Source: Jannaschia faecimaris (GTDB taxonomy: Bacteria; Pseudomonadota; Alphaproteobacteria; Rhodobacterales; Rhodobacteraceae). From it: a stretch of 53,907 nucleotides of DNA. The notes under the pieces are model-generated. The model was not told the origin of the DNA. It saw only the letters and a list, made by a program, of their open reading frames with translations, and ran no database searches. The stretch lies in NCBI RefSeq assembly GCF_900107415.1, contig NZ_FNPX01000021.1:1-53907 (forward strand). The letters are read 5' to 3'. A program made the position numbers and the translations under genes. This document shows positions 15,175-25,024 of this stretch, one piece after another. Each line of letters begins with the position of its first letter. Within the stretch, counting starts at the first letter, position 1.

Positions 15175-15411
15175 ATGTTCCTAACCCTATTCGGCACCGT
15201 CGTGATCGCGGGCATCGTGGGCTACGCGTCCGAACGCATGGAGTTCACGCACAACGGCTACATCCCGTCGATCATCATCTGCATCGGTGGCGCATTCCTG
15301 TTTTTCTTCATCACCTTGATGTTCGGGATCGGTTTCCGGTCTTCGGGCATGAACGCGATCCTTTCGTCCGTAGGGGCGTTGATCATCGTACCGACGCACT
15401 GGCGCAAATGA
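15175..15411 (+). CDS. Small membrane protein, GlsB/YeaQ-like
   Basis: A 78-aa protein with three hydrophobic segments (about 2-17, 29-50, 59-74) rich in Ile and Gly, including NGYIPSIIICIGGAFLFFFI. The pattern resembles the small GlsB/YeaQ (transglycosylase-associated) membrane proteins, and I recall similar short genes beside fmt in related bacteria. The function is unknown. It starts 66 bp after fmt and may be cotranscribed with it. Confidence 0.7.
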   Translation: MFLTLFGTVVIAGIVGYASERMEFTHNGYIPSIIICIGGAFLFFFITLMFGIGFRSSGMNAILSSVGALIIVPTHWRK

Positions 15412-15581
15412 CGCGGCTGCGAAGGTCAGTGTCCTGTGGGGTTGGGCAGCGGGCGATCCAGCCAAATCGGTGGTCGGACGAGTGGTGATATTTCGCCCTT
15501 ATCCGTCGCTTGACGATCGCTGGGGCGACTTTCCCCGGCTTCGTTCTTTCCCGCGCCGATCGGCCGTGATCCACTGACAAA

Positions 15582-17168
15582 ATGGATCATGATATCATCA
15601 TCGTTGGTGCCGGCACGGCCGGGTGTTTGCTGGCCAATCGGCTGAGCGCCGATGCCGACACCCGCGTTCTGTTGCTGGAGGCCGGGGGGCGCGACATCTA
15701 TCCGTGGATCCATGTTCCCGCCGGGTATCTGTATACGATGGGCAACCCGCGCACGGACTGGTGCTTCCGGACCGAGGCGATTCCGGGGCTTGCGGGGCGT
15801 TCGCTCAACTATCCCCGTGGCCGTGTGCTGGGCGGCTGCAGCAGCATCAACGGCATGATCTACATGCGCGGGCAGGCTGCCGATTGGGACGGTTGGGCGC
15901 AGGCGGGCCATCGCGGTTGGGGCTGGGACGACATGCTGCCGCATTTCAGGCGGCACGAGGCGTTCTTTGGCGGGGCGGACGACGCGCATGGCGGCGAAGG
16001 TGAATTGCAGATTAACGAGCAGCGTCTTCATTGGCCGATCCTGGACGCGGTGCGCGATGCGATGGCGGCGCGTGGTGTTCCGATTACGCGTGATTTCAAC
16101 CGTGGCGATAACGAAGGCGTTGGATACTACCACGTCACGCAGACGGGGGGCTGGCGGCTCTCGGCAGCGACGGCGTTCCTGAAGCCGGTTCGCAGGCGGC
16201 AGAACCTGCGCGTTACCGTCTCGGCACCGGTCGCACGCGTTGTTATCGAAAACGGGCAGGCGCGGGGCGTGGCCTTGACCGACGGGCGGATCATTCGCGC
16301 GGGGCGGGTCGTTCTTTCCGCAGGTTCCGTCGGGTCGCCGCATCTGCTGCAACTTTCCGGCATCGGGAACGGGACGCATTTGCGTGGCTTGGGCGTTGAG
16401 GTACTCCACCACAATCCTGATGTCGGCCGGCACATGCAGGACCATCTTCAGATGCGCCCGGTTTTCCGCGTGCGCAATGCCGTCACGCTCAACCGTCGGG
16501 CGGGAACGCTTCTGGGAAAGGCGCGCATCGCAATGGAGTACGCGCTGCACCGCTCCGGACCGTTGTCGATGGCCCCGAGTCAGTTGGGCGCTTTCGTCCG
16601 CTCCGCAGGGCACCTGGCGACGCCCGACCTGCAATACCACTTTCAACCGCTGTCGTTGGAGCAGTTTGGTGATCCGCTCGACCCATTCGACGCGATAACC
16701 GCCAGTGTTTGCAACTTGCGCCCGCAGTCGCGTGGGTCAGTTCAGGCCGTGTCGCCCGATCCGTCGGAGGCCCCGGCGATCCAGCCGAACTACCTGGCCG
16801 AGGAGGCGGACCGGATCACCGCGATGCGTGCGATGCAGCTGACCCGCGACCTGATGCACAGTGGCCCCTTGGCCGCACATGATCCGCAGGAGGTCCGGCC
16901 CGGCGAAATCCTTACCGACCGGGAGGCGTTGCTGGCCGAAGTCGCGCGCAATGCCTCCTCCATCTTCCACCCCGTCGGCACCTGCGGGATGGGACGGGTG
17001 GTGGATGACCGGCTTGCAGTGCGGGGTGTCGGGAACCTTTGGGTGGCGGATGCCAGCGTGATGCCGTCGATCACCTCGGGCAATACGAACACGCCGACGC
17101 TGGCCATTGCCGAGCGGGCGGCGGAGTTCATTGTCGCAGGGCAGGGGGCTGGACGCGGTGCGCCGTGA
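15582..17168 (+). CDS. GMC-family FAD oxidoreductase (choline dehydrogenase-like)
   Basis: A 528-aa flavoprotein. The N-terminal FAD-binding motif is IIVGAGTAGCLLANRLS, followed by the GMC signature 1 region NYPRGRVLGGCSSINGMIYMRG and the signature 2 region GSVGSPHLLQLSGIG. The C-terminus holds the active-site His of FHPVGTCGMG and the Asn of SGNTNTPTLAIAE. GMC enzymes oxidise primary alcohols such as choline or other short and aromatic alcohols; the substrate cannot be told from sequence. No betaine aldehyde dehydrogenase or choline transporter lies beside it, so BetA is not assigned. It stands alone between the small membrane gene and ispH. Confidence 0.88.
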   Translation: MDHDIIIVGAGTAGCLLANRLSADADTRVLLLEAGGRDIYPWIHVPAGYLYTMGNPRTDWCFRTEAIPGLAGRSLNYPRGRVLGGCSSINGMIYMRGQAADWDGWAQAGHRGWGWDDMLPHFRRHEAFFGGADDAHGGEGELQINEQRLHWPILDAVRDAMAARGVPITRDFNRGDNEGVGYYHVTQTGGWRLSAATAFLKPVRRRQNLRVTVSAPVARVVIENGQARGVALTDGRIIRAGRVVLSAGSVGSPHLLQLSGIGNGTHLRGLGVEVLHHNPDVGRHMQDHLQMRPVFRVRNAVTLNRRAGTLLGKARIAMEYALHRSGPLSMAPSQLGAFVRSAGHLATPDLQYHFQPLSLEQFGDPLDPFDAITASVCNLRPQSRGSVQAVSPDPSEAPAIQPNYLAEEADRITAMRAMQLTRDLMHSGPLAAHDPQEVRPGEILTDREALLAEVARNASSIFHPVGTCGMGRVVDDRLAVRGVGNLWVADASVMPSITSGNTNTPTLAIAERAAEFIVAGQGAGRGAP

Positions 17169-17198
17169 TCCTTACCTCTCGACACAAGAGGTGACCTG

Positions 17199-18149
17199 AT
17201 GACGAAATCCCCCCTGACACTCCATCTGGCGGCCCCGCGCGGATTTTGCGCGGGCGTGGACCGCGCCATCAAGATCGTCGAGATCGCGATCGAGAAATGG
17301 GGCGCGCCCGTCTATGTCCGGCACGAGATCGTGCACAACAAGTACGTCGTCGACGGCCTGCGCGCGAAGGGCGCGGTCTTCGTGGAAGAACTGGACGAAT
17401 GCCCGCCCGACCGCCCCGTGATCTTCAGCGCGCACGGTGTGCCGAAATCCGTGCCGCAAGCCGCCGAGGCGCGCGAGATGGTCTACGTCGACGCGACCTG
17501 TCCGCTGGTCAGCAAGGTGCATATCGAGGCCGCGCGACATTCCGAGGCCGGACTCCAGATGGTGATGATCGGCCACGAGGGGCACCCCGAAACCGTCGGC
17601 ACCATGGGCCAACTGCCCGAGGGCGAGGTCCTGTTGGTGGAGACAGCGGACGACGTGGCGCATTTGACGCCTCGCGATCCTGACCGGCTGGCCTTCGTTA
17701 CGCAGACGACGCTGTCGGTGGATGACACTGCCGACGTGGTGGCCGCGCTCAAGGCGCGGTTCCCGGCCATCGTCGGCCCGCACAAGGAAGACATCTGCTA
17801 CGCCACGACCAATCGTCAGGAAGCGGTAAAAGCGATGGCACCGGACTGCGACGCGATCCTGGTCGTCGGGGCACCGAATTCGTCAAACTCCAAGCGACTG
17901 GTCGAAGTGGGGGCCCGCGCCGGGTGCAAGTATTCCCAACTGGTGCAGCGGGCAGACGACATCGACTGGCGCGCGCTGGACGGCATCCGGTCGGTCGGCA
18001 TCACCGCCGGGGCCAGCGCCCCCGAGATCCTGATCGACGAAGTGATCGGTGCCTTCCGTGACCGATATGACGTGACGGTCAACAAAGTGGTCACCGCCGA
18101 GGAAAACGTTGAGTTCAAGGTGCCCCGCGTGTTGCGGATGCCTGCCTGA
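17199..18149 (+). CDS. ispH: 4-hydroxy-3-methylbut-2-enyl diphosphate reductase
   Basis: A 316-aa iron-sulfur enzyme catalysing the last step of the MEP isoprenoid pathway, producing IPP and DMAPP. The three cluster cysteines are Cys17 (RGFCAGV), Cys101 (DATCPLV) and Cys200 ([10 protein letters not shown]). The substrate-binding HEGHPETVG (proton-relay Glu131) and TQTTLS motifs are present. The start is preceded by GAGGTGACC. The length is normal. A LysE-type gene follows after 64 bp. Confidence 0.96.
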   Translation: MTKSPLTLHLAAPRGFCAGVDRAIKIVEIAIEKWGAPVYVRHEIVHNKYVVDGLRAKGAVFVEELDECPPDRPVIFSAHGVPKSVPQAAEAREMVYVDATCPLVSKVHIEAARHSEAGLQMVMIGHEGHPETVGTMGQLPEGEVLLVETADDVAHLTPRDPDRLAFVTQTTLSVDDTADVVAALKARFPAIVGPHKEDICYATTNRQEAVKAMAPDCDAILVVGAPNSSNSKRLVEVGARAGCKYSQLVQRADDIDWRALDGIRSVGITAGASAPEILIDEVIGAFRDRYDVTVNKVVTAEENVEFKVPRVLRMPA

Positions 18150-18213
18150 CGCGCTTCCCCCTTTGTGTCGAAGCGGACTTCCCAGCCTGTCATTTCCGAC
18201 CTAGGTTTCGATC

Positions 18214-18830
18214 ATGATCACGCTCCAGTTTCTGCTGACCGCTTTTGTGGTCGTCATCGCGCCCGGCACGGGCGTCTTCTACACACTCGCGATGGGGCTG
18301 GGCCGGGTGCGACCTGCGGCGATGGCCGCCGCCTTCGGATGCCCTTGGGCATCGTCCCGGCGCTTCTGGCCGCGGCGCTGGGGCTGGCGGCGGTGCTGCA
18401 TGCCTCCGCCTTGCTGTTCAACGTCGTGAAATTCGCGGGCGTGGCCTACCTGCTCTGGATGGCCTGCGGCCCGTTGCGCCAGACTGGCACGCTGGCCGTC
18501 AAGCCTGCCGAGGTCAGCCCCGATCCGCTGGCCTGGGTCGCCTGGCGTGGCATAATGATCAACGTGTTGAACCCGAAGCTGTCGATCTTTTTTCTCGCCC
18601 TTCTACCGCCATTCCTTTCGGGCAATCCGGCGACTGCGGCGCTGGAAATGGCGGCGCTGGGCGGGGTGTTTATGGCAATGACCTTCGCGGTTTTTGCAGT
18701 CTATGGACTTTTTGCAACAGCGTTCCGCAATCGCCTGCTGTCGAGCGCGCGGGCGATGGCTTGGCTCAACCGCGGCTTTGCGGCTGTCTTTGCCACGCTT
18801 GCCGGACGCTTGGCACTGGAACGCGCCTGA
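18214..18830 (+). pseudogene. LysE-family translocator gene with a -1 frameshift
   Basis: The first 43 codons from ATG 18214 give MITLQFLLTAFVVVIAPGTG and VFYTLAMGLG, the normal first helix and PGP-like motif of LysE/RhtB exporters. After GGATGC (18337-18342) the protein continues only in the next frame as LGIVPALLAAALGLAAV, then KFAGVAYLLWMA and MINVLNPKLSIFFLALLPPF. One base is missing in a run of C at about 18343. If real, the shift truncates an amino-acid or homoserine-lactone type exporter; a sequencing error would restore an intact gene of about 206 aa. Six membrane segments are otherwise complete, and no other damage is visible. Confidence 0.8.
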
Positions 18831-18882
18831 CCGCGACCTTTTTGCGGTTTCACGGGCGGCGCGGGCGTGGCATCTGACGACC

Positions 18883-19338
18883 ATGTTGACCGCACGCATT
18901 CCAGCCTCCGTTCTCTTTCTTGGCCTCGCGGGGCTCTTGCCCTTCGTCTGGGGTGTGGTGACGCTCTATTCCGATCCGCTGGCGGCGCGTACGGTCGAGT
19001 TGATAGGTCCGCGTTTCATCGGACCCTATGTCGGGTTGTTCTACGGCTCGGTGATCCTGTCGTTCATGTCGGGCGTGCTGTGGGGCTTTGCAACCAAGGC
19101 CGAGGGGCAGGTGGCGGCCACTGGATATGCGCTCTCGGTGCTGCCGGCACTCTGGGCGTTTTTCATGACGGGCGGCGGGCCGGCCTCGGCTGCGGTCGCG
19201 CTGATTGCTGGGTTTATCGGGCTGCTGGGCCTCGACTGGTTGTTCTGGCAGCAGGGGCTGGCCCCGCGCTGGTGGATAAAGCTGAGGCTGATCCTGACTG
19301 TAGGCGTTGTGGTTTGCCTTTGGCCTGTCGCGTTCTGA
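18883..19338 (+). CDS. DUF3429-family membrane protein
   Basis: A 151-aa protein with about five hydrophobic helices. The segments GLLPFVWGVVTLY, YGSVILSFMSGVLWGFA and YALSVLPALWAFF agree with DUF3429, a small membrane family of unknown role. The ATG at 18883 begins the hydrophobic N-terminus (MLTARIPASVLFLGLAGL); a longer frame open from 18694 runs antisense or out of frame to the LysE gene and is not used. It is located between the LysE-type gene and rnhA. Confidence 0.7.
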   Translation: MLTARIPASVLFLGLAGLLPFVWGVVTLYSDPLAARTVELIGPRFIGPYVGLFYGSVILSFMSGVLWGFATKAEGQVAATGYALSVLPALWAFFMTGGGPASAAVALIAGFIGLLGLDWLFWQQGLAPRWWIKLRLILTVGVVVCLWPVAF

Positions 19339-19383
19339 ACCGTCGGTGCATGCAATATTCTGACAGAAAGAAGGGGTCGCTCC

Positions 19384-19848
19384 ATGGCTGAGTTATTCGC
19401 CTATACGGACGGAGCCTGTTCGGGCAATCCGGGGCCGGGAGGCTGGGGTGCATTGCTTGTGGCAACCGAAGGCCAGACGGTCGTCAAGCAGCGGGAGCTG
19501 AAGGGCGGAGAGGCCGAAACGACGAACAACCGGATGGAATTGCTGGCCGCGATAAACGCTCTGGAAGCGCTGGACCGACCCTCGACCCTGACTGTGGTGA
19601 CCGATTCGGCGTACGTCAAAGGAGGTATCACCGCGTGGATGCATGGCTGGAAGAAAAACGGCTGGAAGACCTCGACTCGCAAGCCGGTCAAGAACGAGGA
19701 TCTTTGGCGCAGGCTGGATGCGGCGCAGGCGCGGCATGATGTGACCTGGAAATGGGTGAAGGGCCACGCCGGGCATCCCGAAAACGAAAAGGCTGATGAG
19801 TTGGCCCGCGCTGGCATGGCACCGTTCAAGCCGAGGAAGGGCGCATGA
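19384..19848 (+). CDS. rnhA: Ribonuclease HI
   Basis: A 154-aa endonuclease that degrades the RNA of RNA-DNA hybrids. The catalytic carboxylates are all present: Asp9 ([16 protein letters not shown]), Glu52 (NNRMELLAA), Asp74 (VTDSAYV) and Asp138 (EKADELAR), with His128 in KGHAGH. The basic handle ([16 protein letters not shown]) is also visible. Its stop overlaps the next gene by ATGA. Confidence 0.97.
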   Translation: MAELFAYTDGACSGNPGPGGWGALLVATEGQTVVKQRELKGGEAETTNNRMELLAAINALEALDRPSTLTVVTDSAYVKGGITAWMHGWKKNGWKTSTRKPVKNEDLWRRLDAAQARHDVTWKWVKGHAGHPENEKADELARAGMAPFKPRKGA

Positions 19849-20468
19849 CGATCACGGTCGCGCTTGATTTGGCGTCGGTGCTGGTCTTCGCGATCACCGG
19901 TGCGCTGACTGCGGCGCGGGCGCAGTTGGATCCGATCGGTTTCATCTTTATCGCCTGCCTGACCGCCGTTGGCGGCGGCACCGTGCGCGATCTGTTGCTT
20001 GGCCGTGATCCCGTCTTTTGGGTTGGTGAGCCGACCCCGCTTGCCTTAGCGGGATCTGCGGCGATGCTGGTGTTTTTCACGCATCACCTTCTGGCGTCGC
20101 GGCTGACGTGGATCATCTGGTTGGACGCCGTCGCTCTCTCGGTTGCGGTCGCGGCTGGGGTGGGCGTAGCGCATGGGCTTGGTCAACCGATCTGGGCGCA
20201 GGTCGTGATGGGAATTGTCACGGGCTGCATGGGGGGATTGCTGCGCGACGTGGTCTGTAACGAGGTACCACTGGTTCTGACGGCCGGAGAGCTTTACATC
20301 ACTGCAGCCTTGGCCGGCGCAACGGCGGCCGTGATCGCCCGGGAGGTCGGCGCGACTGGCCTGAGCCCGCTGGGCGCGTGCGTGGCGGTGACGTTCCTGT
20401 TGCGGGCTGGTTCTATTCAGTTCGGCTGGTCGCTGCCGGCCTTTCGACCACGCCCGCCGAAGCGTTGA
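19845..20468 (+). CDS. TRIC-type / UPF0126 membrane protein
   Basis: A 207-aa protein made of two repeats of three helices, each with the family Gly-rich and Arg-Asp motif: [11 protein letters not shown] and [10 protein letters not shown]. The family (formerly UPF0126, YicG-like) forms trimeric cation channels; bacterial members conduct K+ or small solutes, but the physiological role is unclear. It is translationally coupled to rnhA by an ATGA overlap. The C-terminus is a short basic Pro-Arg tail. Confidence 0.85.
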   Translation: MTITVALDLASVLVFAITGALTAARAQLDPIGFIFIACLTAVGGGTVRDLLLGRDPVFWVGEPTPLALAGSAAMLVFFTHHLLASRLTWIIWLDAVALSVAVAAGVGVAHGLGQPIWAQVVMGIVTGCMGGLLRDVVCNEVPLVLTAGELYITAALAGATAAVIAREVGATGLSPLGACVAVTFLLRAGSIQFGWSLPAFRPRPPKR

Positions 20469-20482
20469 CTGCATGTCGCTGA

Positions 20483-21052
20483 CTATTCGGCGGCGAGGGC
20501 CTCGTCGTCCTCAATCCGCGGTTCCCGCGGCGGGCGACCGATGACGCCACGCAACTCATCCAGCTCGATGAAGTTGTCTGCTTGGCGACGCAGGTCGTCG
20601 GCGATCATCGGCGGCTGGCTGCGGATGGTGGAGCAGACCGAGACGCGCACACCCTTGCGCTGAAGCGCTTCGACGAGCGGGCGAAAATCGCCGTCACCGG
20701 AAAACAGGACAATGTGATCGACGTGATCCGCCGTCTCCAAGGCATCCACGGCCAATTCGATGTCCATATTGCCCTTGACCTTGCGGCGGCCTTGGCTGTC
20801 GGTGAACTCTTTGGCCGGCTTGGTCACCATCGTGAAGCCGTTGTATTGAAGCCAGTCGACCAGCGGTCGGATCGGTGAATATTCATCGTTTTCGAGCAGC
20901 GCGGTATAGTAAAACGCCCTGAGCATCTTGCCACGTCGCACGAATTCGGCGCGAAGCAACTTGTAGTCTATCTCGAACGAGAGGGCTTTACCCGCCGCGT
21001 AGAGGTTCGAACCATCGATAAAAAGCGCGAGACGTTCGTCGCGGTAGAACAT
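20483..21052 (-). CDS. NYN-domain (LabA/DUF88) putative RNase
   Basis: A 189-aa soluble protein with the PIN-like NYN fold: acidic residues in LFIDGSNLYAAG, KGNMDIELAVDAL and FSGDGDFRPLVEAL form the expected metal-binding site. Related proteins are proposed ribonucleases; LabA has been linked to the circadian clock in cyanobacteria. The C-terminal tail after residue 165 is acidic and likely disordered (PRIEDDEALAAE). The gene converges on the TRIC gene, leaving 14 bp between stops, and diverges from folK. Confidence 0.8.
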   Translation of the reverse strand: MFYRDERLALFIDGSNLYAAGKALSFEIDYKLLRAEFVRRGKMLRAFYYTALLENDEYSPIRPLVDWLQYNGFTMVTKPAKEFTDSQGRRKVKGNMDIELAVDALETADHVDHIVLFSGDGDFRPLVEALQRKGVRVSVCSTIRSQPPMIADDLRRQADNFIELDELRGVIGRPPREPRIEDDEALAAE

Positions 21053-21181
21053 AACAAAACCCCCTGTGGAAACCCTTCGGAGGCGAACAGACGTGAGTAA
21101 TGCGCCCGGGGCCCCTTTAATTTCCAGAACTCCACGATATATCGATAAGTCGGAAACTCAATATCACGGCTGAACAGCTAG

Positions 21182-21766
21182 ATGCTATGTCTTGTGGCTC
21201 TCGGAGCCAATTCATCTGTTAGTCGTAGTACCAACGCGCGCCATATCGCACATGCCTTCCGGGAAATGCCTGGCCGTGTGATCGCTTGTTCCCGTCTGTT
21301 CCGCACTCCTGCCTGGCCACCTGGCGCGGGGCCCGATTTCGTAAATGCAGCTGCGGTCCTGTCCACAAGCTGGTCGCCGGGGGCTGTCCTTGATCGGTTG
21401 CACCGGGTCGAGGAACGCCATGGCCGCGTGCGGCAGCGGCGTTGGGCGCCGCGCGTGCTGGATCTGGACCTGCTGGCCGCCGGACAAGCGATCGCGCCCG
21501 ATGTCGCGACGTTTCATCGCTGGATGACCTTGTCTGCTGATCGTCAGATGGTGGAGGCCCCGGAGACATTGGTCTTGCCGCATCCGCGCCTTGCCGATCG
21601 GGCCTTTGTCCTGATTCCGCTTCTGGATGTGGCTCCCGATTGGCGGCATCCGGTCACGGGGCGGACGGTGCGCGCGATGGCGGATGCGCTATCGGCGGAA
21701 AAACGGCGCGAAATCCGCGCAATTGGCACCGTGGACGGGGTTGTCAATAGAAAACGTGGCGCATAG
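21182..21766 (+). CDS. folK: HPPK, 6-hydroxymethyl-dihydropterin pyrophosphokinase
   Basis: A 194-aa folate biosynthesis enzyme that pyrophosphorylates 6-hydroxymethyl-7,8-dihydropterin. The start MLCLVALGANSS, the substrate segments RLFRTPAWPPGAGPDFVNAA, RWAPRVLDLDLL (the paired Asp ligands of magnesium) and LPHPRLADRAFVLIPLLDV are diagnostic. A loop of about 20 residues between the Asp motif and LPHP, and a short basic tail, make it longer than the E. coli enzyme (about 159 aa). It lies 34 bp upstream of rpoZ. Confidence 0.9.
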   Translation: MLCLVALGANSSVSRSTNARHIAHAFREMPGRVIACSRLFRTPAWPPGAGPDFVNAAAVLSTSWSPGAVLDRLHRVEERHGRVRQRRWAPRVLDLDLLAAGQAIAPDVATFHRWMTLSADRQMVEAPETLVLPHPRLADRAFVLIPLLDVAPDWRHPVTGRTVRAMADALSAEKRREIRAIGTVDGVVNRKRGA

Positions 21767-21800
21767 ATAGCGCACTCCGCCCCCCGACAGAGGTACGTCC

Positions 21801-22154
21801 ATGGCCCGCGTTACAGTTGAAGATTGCGTCGACAAGGTCCCTAACCGGTTCGATCTGGTCATGCTTGCCGCACACCGCGCCCGCGAAATTGCCACCGGCA
21901 GCCCGGTTACGGTTGATCGTGACAATGATAAGAACCCCGTCGTTGCGCTGCGCGAAATCGCTGACGAAACCCAGAGCACGGATGACCTGCGCGAACGTCT
22001 TATCGAGTCCAACCAGACCCAGATCGAGGTGGACGAGCCGGAAGAGGACTCCATGGCCTTGCTGATGGGGGTCGAAAAGGATGCGCCGGCACAGGATGAT
22101 ATGTCCGAAGAGAAGTTGCTGCGTGCGCTTATGGAGGCGCAGGGTCAACCGTAA
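21801..22154 (+). CDS. rpoZ: RNA polymerase omega subunit
   Basis: A 117-aa subunit that helps assemble RNA polymerase and binds (p)ppGpp at its interface with beta'. The N-terminus [20 protein letters not shown] and [10 protein letters not shown] is conserved, and the C-terminal half is acidic and variable as is common in alphaproteobacteria. It directly precedes rel, the (p)ppGpp synthetase/hydrolase gene, as in many bacteria. Confidence 0.96.
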   Translation: MARVTVEDCVDKVPNRFDLVMLAAHRAREIATGSPVTVDRDNDKNPVVALREIADETQSTDDLRERLIESNQTQIEVDEPEEDSMALLMGVEKDAPAQDDMSEEKLLRALMEAQGQP

Positions 22155-22187
22155 CCGGTGCCCTGAAAATAGGAGGCGCGCCCTGAC

Positions 22188-24347
22188 ATGATCGAGGTCG
22201 AGGACCTGATCGCGCTGGTGCGCGCCTACAACCCCCGGACCGACGCCGACCTGATCCGACGCGCATTCGCCTATGGCGCGAAGATGCATGAAGGTCAGGC
22301 ACGTCGATCGGGCGAGCCCTATTTTACCCACCCCGTGGAAGTCGCCAGCCTGCTGACCGAGCAGCGACTGGACGACCCGACGATCGTGACAGCCTTGCTG
22401 CATGACACGATCGAAGACACGCGCTCTACCTATGCGGGGATCGAGGCTGAGTTCGGCCCCGAAATCGCAGAAATGGTTGACGGTGTCACCAAGCTGACCA
22501 ACCTTGAGCTGACGTCGTCCGAGACCAAGCAGGCCGAGAATTTCCGCAAGCTGTTCATGGCGATGTCCAAAGATCTGCGCGTGATCTTGGTCAAGCTGAC
22601 CGACCGGCTCCACAATATGCGCACCATCCGGCACATGAGGCCGGAAAAGCAGGTGCAGAAGGCCCATGAGACGATGGAAATCTATGCGCCCCTGGCCGGA
22701 CGCATGGGTATGCAATGGATGCGCGAGGAGTTGGAGGATCTGTGCTTCGCGGTCATCAACCCCGAGGGGCGCAATTCGATCCTGCGGCGCTTCGTGACGC
22801 TGCAACGCGAGTCCGGTGATGTTATCCGGCGCATCACGGATGACATCGAAAGCGAGTTGGGCCGCGCCCGGATCACGGCAACCGTCAAGGGCCGTGCCAA
22901 GCGTCCCTTCAGCATCTGGCGCAAGATGGAGGAGAAGGAGATTGGGTTTTCCCGCCTGTCGGACATCTATGGCTTTCGCATTGTCGTTGGAACAGAGGAA
23001 GACTGCTACCGCACCTTGGGTGTGATCCATCAGCGTTGGAAATCCGTACCCGGGCGCTTCAAGGACTATATCAGCCAACCCAAATCGAACGGCTATCGCT
23101 CGATCCATACGACGGTGTCGGGGCGTGACGGCAAGAAGGTCGAGGTGCAAATCCGCACCCGCGAAATGCACGAGGTCGCCGAACGCGGTGTCGCGGCGCA
23201 TTGGTCCTATCGCGACGGCGTGCGGGCCGAGAACCGCTTTGCCGTTGATCCCGCCGAATGGCTACGTTCGGTGAATGAGCGGTTCGACGATGCAAGTGAC
23301 AACGCCGAGTTCCTGGAGGCGGTGAAGCTGGAAATGTACACCGACCAGGTGTTCTGCTTCACGCCCAAGGGCGACGTGATCAAGCTGCCCAAAGGCGCGA
23401 CGCCCATCGATTTCGCCTATGCGATCCACACGCGGATTGGCCACCGGACGGTTGCGGTTAAGGTGGACGGGATGCGCGTTCCGCTCTGGACACGATTGCG
23501 CAATGGCCAGTCGGTCGAAGTCGTGACAGCAGAGGCCTCCTCCCCACAGGCGACCTGGATCGACATTGCGACGACCGGACGGGCAAAGGCGTCGATCCGT
23601 CGTGCGTTGAGGGCCGAGAGGCGAACCGGCCATGTCCGCCTAGGGCGTGAACTTGCCCGTGCGGCTTTCGCCCAGTTCGGGAAGAAAGCGACGGACAAGG
23701 CGCTGGAGACGGCGGCAGTCGCGCTGGGCTATGACGGTGACGAGGATCTGCTCGCCGCGATCGGCGCGTCGCAAATCAGCTCTCGCACTGTTGTGGCAGA
23801 ACTCTACCCCGAACTGGCCAAGACTCCGACCGCACCGGACGTGGATGAGGAGAAGGCTGTCGTCGGCGTGGACCCCAAGGCTCACTATGAACGCGCGCCC
23901 TGTTGCCAACCCGTTCCGGGCGAGAGGATCGTTGGCATTACCAACAAGGGTCATGGCGTGACCATCCATGCCATCGACTGCCCCCGGATGGCCGAGTTCG
24001 AGGATCAAACGGACCGCTGGGTGGATTTGCATTGGTCGCCGGGACACCATGCACCGCGTAATGCGGTCACACTGGACATGACGATCAGCAATGCGCCCGG
24101 CGTACTGGGCCGCATCTGTCTTCTGATTGCGGAGCAGAACGCCAACATTTCTGACCTGCGGTTTATCGACCGCAAGCCGGATTTCTTCCGACTTCTGATT
24201 GACGTTGACGTCAGAGACCGTGAACATCTTCACAGCCTGATCATGGCGGCCGATACAGACATCGACGTTGCGCAGGTTCGCCGCCATCGTGCGCGACTGA
24301 CGCATCAGACGCCCCGGATCGCGAGCCCGACAGAAACCCCCGCCTGA
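22188..24347 (+). CDS. rel: Bifunctional (p)ppGpp synthetase/hydrolase (RSH)
   Basis: A 719-aa Rel/SpoT-type enzyme. The HD hydrolase domain (about 20-180) keeps H48 (FTHPVEV) and the HD..ED motif at 72-77 (HDTIED), so hydrolysis should work. The synthetase domain (about 230-340) has RPFSIWRKM, YGFRIVV and KSNGYRSIHTTV. The TGS domain (about 385-445) contains KGATPIDFAYAIHTRIGH. A zinc-finger-like stretch (YERAPCCQPVPGE) and a C-terminal ACT domain (about 640-710) follow. AGGAGG gives a strong ribosome binding site. It is the only long RSH in view and controls the stringent response. Confidence 0.96.
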   Translation: MIEVEDLIALVRAYNPRTDADLIRRAFAYGAKMHEGQARRSGEPYFTHPVEVASLLTEQRLDDPTIVTALLHDTIEDTRSTYAGIEAEFGPEIAEMVDGVTKLTNLELTSSETKQAENFRKLFMAMSKDLRVILVKLTDRLHNMRTIRHMRPEKQVQKAHETMEIYAPLAGRMGMQWMREELEDLCFAVINPEGRNSILRRFVTLQRESGDVIRRITDDIESELGRARITATVKGRAKRPFSIWRKMEEKEIGFSRLSDIYGFRIVVGTEEDCYRTLGVIHQRWKSVPGRFKDYISQPKSNGYRSIHTTVSGRDGKKVEVQIRTREMHEVAERGVAAHWSYRDGVRAENRFAVDPAEWLRSVNERFDDASDNAEFLEAVKLEMYTDQVFCFTPKGDVIKLPKGATPIDFAYAIHTRIGHRTVAVKVDGMRVPLWTRLRNGQSVEVVTAEASSPQATWIDIATTGRAKASIRRALRAERRTGHVRLGRELARAAFAQFGKKATDKALETAAVALGYDGDEDLLAAIGASQISSRTVVAELYPELAKTPTAPDVDEEKAVVGVDPKAHYERAPCCQPVPGERIVGITNKGHGVTIHAIDCPRMAEFEDQTDRWVDLHWSPGHHAPRNAVTLDMTISNAPGVLGRICLLIAEQNANISDLRFIDRKPDFFRLLIDVDVRDREHLHSLIMAADTDIDVAQVRRHRARLTHQTPRIASPTETPA

Positions 24348-24358
24348 GGAGGCCGCCG

Positions 24359-25024
24359 GTGTTCAAGCGCCGTGACCGATTGCCGATTTGGCAGACGCTT
24401 TGGCAGGCCCTCTGGCCCAAGGGGGGCTGGGCGCGCGCGGCGGTCTACGTCAAGCATCGGCTTCGAAGACTACCCGACACTCCGCGTAAGATCAGCCGTG
24501 GAATACTGGTCGGTGTCTTCACCACTTTCACGCCGCTTTACGGGCTGCACTTCTTCGTGGCTGCGGGGCTGGCCGTAATGGTGCGCGGCAATGTGATGGC
24601 GGCGCTTTTGGGCACGTTCTTCGGCAACCCGTTGACCTATGTGCCAATTGCCGTCGTGTCATTGAACCTCGGCCATTTCATGCTGGGCACCGAGTTGCGC
24701 GGCGAAGTTGACGAAAACATATTCGCCAAGTTCTTCGGAGCAGGCAAAGACCTGATGGCGAATTCGTGGAAAGCTTTGACAGGAGACCCGGTCGATTGGA
24801 CCGCGACTGCAGTCTTCTGGAATGATGTTTTCTGGCCATGGACGGTTGGCGGTCTGGTCCCCGGCCTCATTACCGGCATTGCAGCCTATACGATCTGCCT
24901 GCCGCTGATCGAGGCCTACCAGAAACGGCGGCGCGGAAGGCTCAGGCAAAAGCTGGAGGAAATCCGGCGCAAGGCGGCAAAGCGTGCCGCCGAAAAGAAA
25001 GCGAAAGGTGAGACCAATGGCTGA
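24359..25024 (+). CDS. DUF2062-domain membrane protein
   Basis: A 221-aa protein starting at GTG after GAGGAGG. The central [26 protein letters not shown] and [13 protein letters not shown] are characteristic of DUF2062, a two- to four-helix membrane domain of unknown role. The C-terminus (about 190-221) is a strongly basic helix ([20 protein letters not shown]), suggesting a cytoplasmic surface that contacts nucleic acid or membrane lipid. Its last codons overlap the start of pdxJ by 8 bp. Confidence 0.82.
   Translation: MFKRRDRLPIWQTLWQALWPKGGWARAAVYVKHRLRRLPDTPRKISRGILVGVFTTFTPLYGLHFFVAAGLAVMVRGNVMAALLGTFFGNPLTYVPIAVVSLNLGHFMLGTELRGEVDENIFAKFFGAGKDLMANSWKALTGDPVDWTATAVFWNDVFWPWTVGGLVPGLITGIAAYTICLPLIEAYQKRRRGRLRQKLEEIRRKAAKRAAEKKAKGETNG

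Noticed and set aside
15426-16646. 406-codon frame antisense to the GMC oxidoreductase
   Set aside because: It mirrors the well-supported sense gene; long antisense frames are expected at this GC content. The same holds for frames opposite rel (21,744-23,201), mcd (30,672-31,742 and 31,929 onward) and parC (49,064-49,792).
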